The position numbers and the translations under genes are program-made. DNA of 9,975 bases from an uncultured Armatimonadota bacterium. GTDB taxonomy: Bacteria; Armatimonadota; UBA5829; DTJY01. Below, piece by piece: positions 1 through 6,661 of this stretch. The notes under the pieces are model-generated. The model was not told where the DNA came from. It saw only the letters and a list, made by a program, of their open reading frames with translations, and searched no databases. Where the stretch lies: assembly GCA_937875395.1 (NCBI GenBank), contig CALNCU010000151.1, positions 1 to 9,975 on the forward strand, given 5' to 3'. Within the stretch, counting starts at the first letter, position 1. Each line of letters begins with the position of its first letter.

Positions 1-2085
1 TATGCCAAATCAAGGCAGGCGGCTTTTGAAGGGTGCGATATTGATGCCCTGAGAGCGCGTTTAAGGGAGTGCAAAGAATTATCTCTTAATGCAATACCGC
101 AGCTCTTTGAACAGTTCAAAAAAGAGGCAGAGGCGGTAAGCGTAAAGGTGCACCAGGCATCCGGTGCGGAAGATGCCTGCCGCATAGTGGGGGAGATCGC
201 CCGGGAGCACGGCGTCCGCTCTATAGTGAAATCCAAATCCATGGTCACAGAAGAGATAGAACTTAACAAGCACCTTATCTCCCTGGGCATGGAGGTTACG
301 GAGACGGACCTGGGGGAATGGATATGCCAGCTTGCCGGGGAGCGCCCATCCAACCTCACCATCCCGGCAATACACAAGACCCGGGAGCAGGTGGCGGAGA
401 TATTCTCAGAGGCCGTGGGGGAGAAGGTTCCTTCGGATATCCCCGCGCTGGTGGCCGTCGCCCGCAAAGAGATACGCCAAAAGTTCATTGATGCAGATAT
501 GGGAATTTCCGGCGCAAACATAGCAATTGCAGATACCGGAACCATTGTTATTGTAAGTAATGAGGGCAACGCAAGGCTTGTTACATCCCTCCCAGATGTG
601 CATGTGGCCGTGGTGAGCTACGACAAGCTTGTGCCGTCTATAGATGAGGCGACGGCCGTTTTAAAGATGCTCTCTAAGAGCGGAACCGGGCAAAAGATGA
701 CAAGTTACGTCTCCTTTATCACAGGCCCCAGCCGCACATCAGATATTGAAAAGACCCTCACCCTTGGGTGCCACGGCCCAAAAGAGATGCATGTGGTCTT
801 TGTAGATAACGGCAGAAAGGCGCTTCTTGCAAATAAAGACTTCATGGAGGCAATGTACTGCATAAAGTGCGGCGCCTGCCTTAGCGTCTGTCCTGTCTAC
901 AGATCTGTAGGCGGGCACGTGTTTGGGCATCTCTATTTTGGGGGGATAGGAGCGGTCTTAGAGGCGTTTCTCTCCGGGCTTGAGAGCGCGGAAAACCTTG
1001 CGGATATCTGCTCAACATGCGGTCGGTGCAAGAGTTACTGCCCGGCCGGGATAGATGTTCCGGGGATGATTGCAAAGCTCAGAGAAAGGATAGCCAAAGA
1101 AAAGGGCCAGCCGCTTATACAAAGGCTTGCGCTTAAGGGCGTGCTGGGCAGCCCGGAACGTTTTAATCTGGCCGTAAAGCTCTCCAGAAGCGTACAGCAG
1201 CTTCTGTTGCCAAACGCAAAAGGGGTTCCAAACCTGCCGGCCCCCGCATCCAGGTACACCGGGTTCAGAAGCCTCCCCCTTCTGGCAGAAAAACCGCTCT
1301 CAGAGGTGGTGCCTGGGCGCTCGCCCGCAATTGGCGCAAAGCGGGGCACAGTAGCCTTCTTCCCGGGGTGCGTAATAGAGAACATCTACCCGGAGATAGG
1401 AAAGGCTGTTGTAGATACGCTCTCCGGCCTGGGGTGGGAGGTGCATATCCCCGGCGGCCAGGGTTGCTGCGGTATTCCCGCGCTTTTGAAGGGAGATAAA
1501 AAGACTGCGCAAAACCTTGCCTTGCACAATATCCACCTTGGCGGCATGGCAGAGGCAGATTATGTAATCACTGCGTGCGCCACGTGCTCCAAGGCTTTCA
1601 GGGAGGATTTTGCCCGGCTTCTCCACGGCGATGCATCTGCCGCCGCGGAGGATATAGCCAAAAAGACGCTGGATTTTTCAGAGTTCATGGTAAAGGTGTG
1701 CGGAGTCTCGAAGGCACAGATAGAGAATACGGGGCAGGGGGAAGAGGTTACCTATCACGATCCCTGCCATGCTCGGCACGGGCTTGGCATAATTGAAGAA
1801 CCCAGAACGCTTCTATCCCTTGCCGGGTACAATATCTCTGAGATGCCCAATTCAGATGCCTGCTGCGGATTTGCCGGCAGCTTTACGCTCTCTTACCCGG
1901 AGGTCTCCCATTCCATGCTTAAACGCAAGCTGGAATCCGCCAAGTCCGCAGGGGCGCAGCTTCTTGCCACGGACTGTCCGGGCTGCCTTATGCAACTTAG
2001 GGGCGGAATAGAGAGGGCCGGGCTGAATATCCGCGCCGCGCACACGGCGGAACTTATACGGGTTAAGCCTGAATCTGCAGATTGA
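1..2085 (+). CDS. LutB-LutA (LldF-LldE) fused iron-sulfur protein, 5' end cut off by the window
   Basis: The frame is open from base 1, so the true start lies upstream; 694 residues are visible (numbered here from base 1). Residues ~1-275 form a LUD domain, with the core GISGANIAIADTGT and the later GPSRTSDIEKTLTLGCHGP stretch. Two 4Fe-4S motifs of CxxCxxCxxxCP type follow: C287/290/293/297 and C337/340/343/347. Two CCG (DUF224/HdrD-GlpC type) domains close the protein: C457, C489-C490-G, C526xxC529, then C589, C621-C622-G, C659xxC662. LUD plus ferredoxin is the LutB/LldF layout, and two CCG domains make up LutA/LldE, so both subunits are in one chain. The family oxidises L-lactate or related 2-hydroxy acids, passing electrons to the quinone pool or other carriers. 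The substrate cannot be read from sequence. A LutC/LldG or an FAD-linked dehydrogenase may lie upstream. No membrane segment is seen, so it is probably cytoplasmic or membrane-associated. The class is well supported; the substrate is inferred. Confidence 0.93.
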   Translation, partial: YAKSRQAAFEGCDIDALRARLRECKELSLNAIPQLFEQFKKEAEAVSVKVHQASGAEDACRIVGEIAREHGVRSIVKSKSMVTEEIELNKHLISLGMEVTETDLGEWICQLAGERPSNLTIPAIHKTREQVAEIFSEAVGEKVPSDIPALVAVARKEIRQKFIDADMGISGANIAIADTGTIVIVSNEGNARLVTSLPDVHVAVVSYDKLVPSIDEATAVLKMLSKSGTGQKMTSYVSFITGPSRTSDIEKTLTLGCHGPKEMHVVFVDNGRKALLANKDFMEAMYCIKCGACLSVCPVYRSVGGHVFGHLYFGGIGAVLEAFLSGLESAENLADICSTCGRCKSYCPAGIDVPGMIAKLRERIAKEKGQPLIQRLALKGVLGSPERFNLAVKLSRSVQQLLLPNAKGVPNLPAPASRYTGFRSLPLLAEKPLSEVVPGRSPAIGAKRGTVAFFPGCVIENIYPEIGKAVVDTLSGLGWEVHIPGGQGCCGIPALLKGDKKTAQNLALHNIHLGGMAEADYVITACATCSKAFREDFARLLHGDASAAAEDIAKKTLDFSEFMVKVCGVSKAQIENTGQGEEVTYHDPCHARHGLGIIEEPRTLLSLAGYNISEMPNSDACCGFAGSFTLSYPEVSHSMLKRKLESAKSAGAQLLATDCPGCLMQLRGGIERAGLNIRAAHTAELIRVKPESAD

Positions 2086-2110
2086 CCCTGTTCCCCTAAA
2101 AACGTATAAT
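2082..2110 (+). promoter_or_regulatory. sigma70-type promoter overlapping the lut stop codon and the start of the HAD gene
   Basis: The -35 box TTGACC (2082-2087) and the -10 box TATAAT (2105-2110) are separated by exactly 17 bp. The TGA stop of the upstream gene lies inside the -35 box. Initiation would fall at about 2116-2118, on or next to the ATG at 2118. The match to consensus is seen directly; promoter activity is inferred. Confidence 0.6.
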
Positions 2111-2117
2111 GGCGGTG

Positions 2118-2792
2118 ATGAGCGGCTTTTTTACAAATGTGCATGCGGTGCTTTTTGATCTTGATGGCACCCTTATTGATACCAATATAGATTTCCCGTT
2201 GATGCAAAAAGAGATGCATGCGCTGGCAAACAGCTGCGGCATTGCAGATTCCAGAATCAAGGGGCTTGATATACTTGCAATTGTAGATTACATAGTATCA
2301 AGCCTTAAGGCAGATTCCCAGGAAGAGCGGGCGCGGCTTGTGCGGAAGAATGCGCTTAATAAACTGGAAGAGATAGAGGTTGCGCACTCCGGGAATGCCC
2401 GGCTGGTTAAGGGCACGCCGGAACTTTTGCAGAGGCTGCGCGAAGCCTGTATCAAGATAGGCATAGTCACCCGCAACTGCAGCAGGGCGGTGGAGCGTTC
2501 AATAGTGCGCACGGGTTTAAGTTTTGATATACTCCTTACCAGGGATGATGTACCATACGTAAAGCCGCACCCGGACCATATCCTTCGTGCCCTTGCAATG
2601 CTTGACATACGCCCGGAAGAGGCCGTCACGGTGGGCGACCACACTTTGGATGTGCGGTGCGGTAGGGCTGCCGGCACAAAAACCGTGGGGTTTCTTCGCA
2701 AAAGGCGTCCCGATGATTTTTTTGATGCAGAGCAGCCGGATATTGTAATCAGGGATTTAAGCGAACTCCTTTTGCATCTATCCGCATCATAA
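2118..2792 (+). CDS. HAD-superfamily phosphatase, phosphoglycolate phosphatase (Gph)-like
   Basis: The product is 224 aa from ATG 2118. All four HAD motifs are present. Motif I is D14-L-D16-G-T, with the nucleophile and acid Asp. Motif II is T118 in IVTRN, motif III is K149 in VKPHP, and motif IV is GDHTLD with D174 and D178. A helical cap sits between motifs I and II (about residues 20-110), the C1-cap layout of Gph and beta-phosphoglucomutase-like enzymes. It probably removes phosphate from a small metabolite (phosphoglycolate or a sugar phosphate) in the cytoplasm. An in-frame ATG at 2109 would add three residues, but that codon lies partly inside the predicted -10 box. Neither ATG has a Shine-Dalgarno, so I favour 2118. 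The gene precedes glycosyltransferases, so a role in sugar-phosphate supply is possible but only contextual. The family is sure; the substrate is unknown. Confidence 0.88.
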   Translation: MSGFFTNVHAVLFDLDGTLIDTNIDFPLMQKEMHALANSCGIADSRIKGLDILAIVDYIVSSLKADSQEERARLVRKNALNKLEEIEVAHSGNARLVKGTPELLQRLREACIKIGIVTRNCSRAVERSIVRTGLSFDILLTRDDVPYVKPHPDHILRALAMLDIRPEEAVTVGDHTLDVRCGRAAGTKTVGFLRKRRPDDFFDAEQPDIVIRDLSELLLHLSAS

Positions 2793-2810
2793 TTTAGCCG
2801 ATGGAGTATT

Positions 2811-3668
2811 ATGGATCTTTCCATCATTATTGTTAACTGGAGGACAAAAGACTACCTTAATCGCTGTCTGCAGTCCGTGCGGGATAACCCCCCCTCTGCA
2901 GATTTTGAAGTGATAATGGTAGACAACGCCTCCGGTGACGGCAGCGCTGAGATGGTCTCTTGCGAGTTCCCGGAAGTAAAGCTTATTGCAAACAGCCAAA
3001 ACCGGGGCTATGCAGAGGGCAACAACCAGGGGATAGAGGCCTCCGCCGGCGATTATCTTCTTCTTTTAAACCCGGATATCCAGGTGAAGCCCGGCGCAAT
3101 TGATGCCCTGCTGCGTTTTGGGCGAGCGCATGCAAACGCCGCCGCCGTGGGGTGCCGCCTTATTGGACCGGATGGAAAAATCCAAAGCTCCTGCCGCAGC
3201 TTTCCGGAACCTTTCCCCATCTTTTTTGAGTATGCAAAGTTGAGCAGGCTTATACCATCAAGCAAAACGCTGGGCGCCTACAGGATGTCATACTTCACCT
3301 ACGATAAAGATTCAGAGGTAGATCAACCTATGGCCTCGTGCCTGCTCCTCTGCCGCAAGGCGGTTGATGATGTGGGCGTGTTTGATAAAGATTTCCCCAT
3401 ATTTTTTAACGATGTAGACTGGTGCTACCGGGCCAGGCAGAACGGCTGGAAGATATATTTCACCGCCTCTGCAGAGGTCTTGCACCACGGCGGAGCCGGA
3501 ACATCTTTGGTGTGGCCGAAGATGATAGAAGAATCTCACAAATCTCTAATCCGGTTCTACAGCAAACACTACAGAAAACGGTTTTCAGGGCCATTCTTTA
3601 TTCTTTTTAAGTGGGCTGTTATGTTAAGTTCTTATATTTTATCAAGGAAGGCTTCACGTGCCGGCTAG
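2811..3668 (+). CDS. GT2 family glycosyltransferase (rhamnosyltransferase/WbbL-like), first of a tandem pair
   Basis: The product is 285 aa. Its GT-A fold opens with LSIIIVNWRT and the nucleotide-binding VDNASGDGS (37-45). The metal-site equivalent of DxD is NPD (87-89) in LLLLNPDI. The acceptor-side motif NDVDWCYR (200-207) replaces the usual EDVDLCYR, and HHGGAGT (225-231) follows. A hydrophobic stretch (about 261-278) near the C terminus may anchor it to the inner membrane. Enzymes of this type move a sugar from a nucleotide donor onto a lipid-linked glycan on the cytoplasmic face; donor and acceptor cannot be told from sequence. GGAG at 2803-2806 is a short-spaced ribosome site for ATG 2811. 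It starts 18 bp after the phosphatase and overlaps the next glycosyltransferase by 11 bp, so translation is probably coupled. It is a diverged paralog of that neighbour. The Glu-to-Asn change in the acceptor motif (N200) could mean altered catalysis. Confidence 0.92.
   Translation: MDLSIIIVNWRTKDYLNRCLQSVRDNPPSADFEVIMVDNASGDGSAEMVSCEFPEVKLIANSQNRGYAEGNNQGIEASAGDYLLLLNPDIQVKPGAIDALLRFGRAHANAAAVGCRLIGPDGKIQSSCRSFPEPFPIFFEYAKLSRLIPSSKTLGAYRMSYFTYDKDSEVDQPMASCLLLCRKAVDDVGVFDKDFPIFFNDVDWCYRARQNGWKIYFTASAEVLHHGGAGTSLVWPKMIEESHKSLIRFYSKHYRKRFSGPFFILFKWAVMLSSYILSRKASRAG
3644..3651 (+). promoter_or_regulatory. strong Shine-Dalgarno fixing a GTG start
   Basis: AAGGAAGG lies 6 nt before GTG 3658, inside the end of the preceding glycosyltransferase gene. 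It supports the GTG start and translational coupling across the 11 bp overlap. Confidence 0.7.
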
Positions 3669-4578
3669 CATCTCCAACGGGGCTTTAGACCTCTCCGTAA
3701 TAATAGTAAGCTGGAACACGGCATCCGAGCTTAGGGATTGCATCCTTTCCGCCATCTCTGCCGGCGGTTCAAACGTTGAGATTATTGTTGTAGACAACGC
3801 CTCCAGCGACGGCAGCGCAGAGATGGTTGCTTGTGAATTCCCGGATGTGAAGCTGATAGTAAACAAATCCAACCGGGGCTTTGCAAAGGCAAGCAACCAG
3901 GGGATACGGGTAAGCGGGGGACGGTATATTCTGCTGCTCAACCCGGACAGCATTGTGCGCCCCGGCGCATTTGATGCCCTTATCCGGTTTGGAGACGACA
4001 ACCCGGATGCAGGCATCTTTGGCCTTAAGGTTCTAAACACGGACGGCAGCATTCAGTATTCATGCAGGCAGTTCCCCACGCTGGCCGCAGGTATCTTCCG
4101 CAACACTATTCTAAGGCATTTCTTCCCCAAGAACCCCTATGTGCGGGATTACCTCCTTGCCGAATGGGATCATTCAGAGCAAAGGGATGTAGATTGGGTG
4201 TCCGGGGCGGCCCTTGTTGCAAGAAGAGAACTTATAGAAGATATAGGCCTCCTTGATGAGCGGTTCTTTATGTACTGTGAAGATGTAGACCTGGGCTACC
4301 GGGCAAAAGAGAAGGGATGGAGGGTGTCTTACTTCCCCGGGGCAGTGGTGGTGCATGCGTGTGCAAAGAGCAGCGATCAAACCCCGGACCGCATGATTAT
4401 AGAGCATCACAAGAGCATGTACCGTTTCTTTCTTAAGCATTACCGGAAGGATGCCTCTATTGCAAAACGCATAATTGTGCCGCTGGGGCTTATTGCAAGG
4501 GCATCAGGTTTTGTGGGCCGCAACTATTTCTACCGGCTGAAACGGTATATTGGCAAAAGAAGGAACGCTCATGGCTAA
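3658..4578 (+). CDS. GT2 family glycosyltransferase (rhamnosyltransferase/WbbL-like), second of a tandem pair
   Basis: The product is 306 aa from GTG. LSVIIVSWNT opens the GT-A fold, then VDNASSDGS (45-53), NPD (95-97), VDWVSGAALVARR (178-190) and an intact EDVDLGYR (208-215) carrying the likely catalytic acidic residues. VDWVSGA and EDVDL are typical of GT2 rhamnosyltransferase-like enzymes of O-antigen and exopolysaccharide clusters, but sugar specificity cannot be assigned. The basic C terminus (RLKRYIGKRRN) suggests peripheral contact with the inner membrane. It is a paralog of the gene just upstream: the segment around VDNAS is strikingly alike in DNA (3790-3854 against 2919-2983). It overlaps both neighbours, by 11 bp upstream and 8 bp downstream, so it sits at the centre of a tightly packed glycan operon. 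Unlike its partner it keeps the canonical acidic acceptor motif. Confidence 0.93.
   Translation: MPASISNGALDLSVIIVSWNTASELRDCILSAISAGGSNVEIIVVDNASSDGSAEMVACEFPDVKLIVNKSNRGFAKASNQGIRVSGGRYILLLNPDSIVRPGAFDALIRFGDDNPDAGIFGLKVLNTDGSIQYSCRQFPTLAAGIFRNTILRHFFPKNPYVRDYLLAEWDHSEQRDVDWVSGAALVARRELIEDIGLLDERFFMYCEDVDLGYRAKEKGWRVSYFPGAVVVHACAKSSDQTPDRMIIEHHKSMYRFFLKHYRKDASIAKRIIVPLGLIARASGFVGRNYFYRLKRYIGKRRNAHG
4558..4564 (+). promoter_or_regulatory. Shine-Dalgarno choosing ATG 4571 for the ligase-TPR gene
   Basis: AGAAGGA lies 6 nt before ATG 4571. A TTG seven codons further upstream (4550) is in frame but would place this site inside the gene, so 4571 is preferred. Confidence 0.65.
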
Positions 4579-6658
4579 GCGCGGAAAACATTCAAAAACT
4601 TTGCCGGCTGCACCCGCCGGAAATAAAGTATCCATTATTAGTATTGCCGCATATGCTCTTGCCTTGCTGGGGCTCTTTCTGGCGCCAGTCATTGCAGGCA
4701 GGTTTGACGCCGTACCTAACCTTGCCGTGCAAAGCATAGTATTTGCCGCCGTATTTTTATGGGTGCTGGCGCCGGGAAAAGATGGAATAAGGCTCCCCGC
4801 GCGCCTCTCCCTTTTAAGCGTAATCCTTTTTACCCTGTTGATTGTATCTGCGGCGGGCACTGCAAGCCGCGCAGCCTCTCTATCCGCCGTCCTCAACTTT
4901 GGCTGCTACCTGTGCATCTTCCTTATGGCGGTTTCATTAAAGGGGCAGCGTGAGATAGTGTACGGTTTGCTTGCCGCACTGCTTTTATCTGCAATAATAG
5001 TTGGGGCAATAGGTCTTAGGGAGTACATACCAAACCTGCGCGCAGGTGCGGTGACATGGCGAACCTTCTCTACCTTCTTCAACCCGGATTACCTGGCCGG
5101 GTTTATGGTAATTATGCTGCCCATCTCCCTTGCGTGGTATCTTTCAAAGACAAGTATGGGGATGACGCTGATCTCTACTCTTGGGGTGGTATTCTCCGGC
5201 ATTGCGCTTGCTGTTACTGGCTCAAGGTTTGGTGCCCTGGCGGGCGCCGGCGGTATCTTTATATTTCTTCTGCTTGCCGTGCGTTCACGATCTATGGGCA
5301 GGTTCCAGTGGACAAGAATTGCGCCTGTTCTGCTTGTGCTTATTATTGCGCTGCTGTTTGTGGGAAAGCCCATCATAAGCAGGGTGGCAAACGTAAAAAC
5401 GGAGGCCCATTCCGGGAATTTCCGTATCTATACATGGGTGGGCACGGCGCGTATGTCTGCCGCGCACCCGGTCTTTGGAACTGGGCTTGGAACGTTTGAG
5501 GTGGCCTACCCCAGGCATGCGCTTGTGGGGTACACGGCGCTTGCGCATAACAGTTACCTGCAACTGGCGGCGGAGGCCGGTATCCCCGCTGCATTCCTTC
5601 TTATGCTTCTTGCCGCATCTGCCTGGATTCCACTATGTGCCGCCGCCGGAAAGGGCAGCCGTAATCAGGATGATGATGCAGATTGCAATTCCGGCGGGTT
5701 TGCCTGGATGCCTGACAAAAACCTTATGCTCTGCGGCGTTGTTGCCGCCGCAGCCGCCTCCTTAATGAGAAACGCGGTAGATTCAGATTGGTATGTAACT
5801 GCGGTGGGCCTCTCCTTCTGGGCTGTTCTTGGGGCCGGGGTGGCTGTTTCAGGGGGCGGGAAGCAGGGCTTCTGTGCAATAGGCCGGGGAGCGCGCGCGG
5901 CGGCCGCGGGTGTGATAGGGGTGATGCTTCTTACATCTCTCCTTATGCTGTGCGCGGCATCAAAGCTTGAATACGGTGAACGCGCCCTTGCAGATGGAGA
6001 TGCGTATGCGGCCGTAGAGAGCCTTAAGCAGTCCGCCGCCATAAATCCAATAAGCCCGGAGCCGCACCGCCTGCTTGGGAGGATATACTCCGTTACAGAC
6101 ACGGAACCCCCGGCGCATGAATCCCGTGCGGTCTTGGAGATGAAAAAGGCCGTGCAGCTGGAACCCTCCAATGCAAAAGGCTACTACCAGCTTGCCAAAA
6201 CCTACGAGAGGGAGGGCCGCCCCATGGATGCCGTACGGGCCTACAAGGAGGGGTTAAGCCGCGATCCTCATTCTCCGCAGATGCTTGCGGCGCTTGCCCG
6301 CGCGTATGATTCTGCCGGAATGAAGGCAGATGCCCTTGATATTTGGCGCCGTCTGGCCGCCCAGGAAGAGACTCCGTATGAGCAGATAAAGGCAATCCCG
6401 GAGCTGGTGGCGCCGGAGTACATATTTGCCCACGCCGCGCTTGGACATGAGTATGAGCGGCTTGGGGATAGAGGCTCTGCAAGGCTTCATTACGGGAAGG
6501 CTCTTGGGCGGATAGAACGGTATGAAGCATCTATGCAGGGGATGGGGCAGGCTTGGGCGGCAGCAGCGGCAAGCGCAAAGGAGACCAGTCTCCTTGTGGA
6601 ATCCGTTAAGGAAGAGCTGAACAGCCGTCTGCCCGCAGCCGGTTTATCCGGCAGGTAG
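4571..6658 (+). CDS. O-antigen ligase/polymerase family (WaaL/Wzy-like) membrane protein with C-terminal TPR domain
   Basis: The product is 695 aa. A short basic N terminus precedes many hydrophobic segments between about residues 20 and 465, roughly twelve by eye. Family landmarks are NPDYLAG (171-177), TGSRFG (216-221), and the large periplasmic loop with AHPVFGTGLGTF (298-309) and HNSYLQLAAEAGIP (326-339). These match the Wzy_C/WaaL domain, in which loop Arg and His residues act on undecaprenyl-linked glycan. R285, R315 and H326 are candidates. An Asp-rich hydrophilic patch (about 366-371) interrupts the TM region. From about 470 to 650 the protein is soluble and built of TPR-like helical pairs (AINPISPEPHRLLGRIY, LEPSNAKGYYQLAKTY, SRDPHSPQMLAALARAY, YIFAHAALGHEYERLGD), probably on the periplasmic side as a partner-binding platform. 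It follows two glycosyltransferases with an 8 bp overlap, so it likely polymerises or transfers the glycan they build. Polymerase versus ligase cannot be decided. Confidence 0.88.
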   Translation: MAKRGKHSKTLPAAPAGNKVSIISIAAYALALLGLFLAPVIAGRFDAVPNLAVQSIVFAAVFLWVLAPGKDGIRLPARLSLLSVILFTLLIVSAAGTASRAASLSAVLNFGCYLCIFLMAVSLKGQREIVYGLLAALLLSAIIVGAIGLREYIPNLRAGAVTWRTFSTFFNPDYLAGFMVIMLPISLAWYLSKTSMGMTLISTLGVVFSGIALAVTGSRFGALAGAGGIFIFLLLAVRSRSMGRFQWTRIAPVLLVLIIALLFVGKPIISRVANVKTEAHSGNFRIYTWVGTARMSAAHPVFGTGLGTFEVAYPRHALVGYTALAHNSYLQLAAEAGIPAAFLLMLLAASAWIPLCAAAGKGSRNQDDDADCNSGGFAWMPDKNLMLCGVVAAAAASLMRNAVDSDWYVTAVGLSFWAVLGAGVAVSGGGKQGFCAIGRGARAAAAGVIGVMLLTSLLMLCAASKLEYGERALADGDAYAAVESLKQSAAINPISPEPHRLLGRIYSVTDTEPPAHESRAVLEMKKAVQLEPSNAKGYYQLAKTYEREGRPMDAVRAYKEGLSRDPHSPQMLAALARAYDSAGMKADALDIWRRLAAQEETPYEQIKAIPELVAPEYIFAHAALGHEYERLGDRGSARLHYGKALGRIERYEASMQGMGQAWAAAAASAKETSLLVESVKEELNSRLPAAGLSGR
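6638..6652 (+). terminator. weak hairpin at the convergent gene ends
   Basis: GCCGG (6638-6642), a TTTAT loop and CCGGC (6648-6652) form a 5 bp stem just before the stop of the ligase gene, and ATTTTAG follows at 6659-6665. The two convergent genes are only 3 bp apart. The short stem and short T-run make this a doubtful terminator. Confidence 0.22.
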
Positions 6659-6661
6659 ATT

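Noticed and set aside
2109..2117. ATG 2109 as the phosphatase start
   Set aside because: It overlaps the predicted -10 box and has no ribosome site. Kept as an alternative, because read-through from upstream could still use it.
2788..2793. CATAAT as a -10 box for the glycosyltransferase operon
   Set aside because: No TTGACA-like hexamer lies 16-18 bp upstream; read-through from the phosphatase promoter is simpler.
2288..2827. Antisense open frame of 179 codons over the phosphatase gene
   Set aside because: It is rich in Arg and Ser, has no recognisable domain and lies wholly opposite a gene with all four HAD motifs.
4550..4570. TTG at 4550 as start of the ligase-TPR gene
   Set aside because: A rare start codon; a good Shine-Dalgarno (4558-4564) lies within this extension and is ideally spaced for ATG 4571.
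5665..6171. Antisense open frame of 168 codons over the ligase-TPR gene
   Set aside because: Its composition (Ala, Ser and Arg runs) mirrors the GC-rich sense codons, and the sense strand carries clear family motifs.
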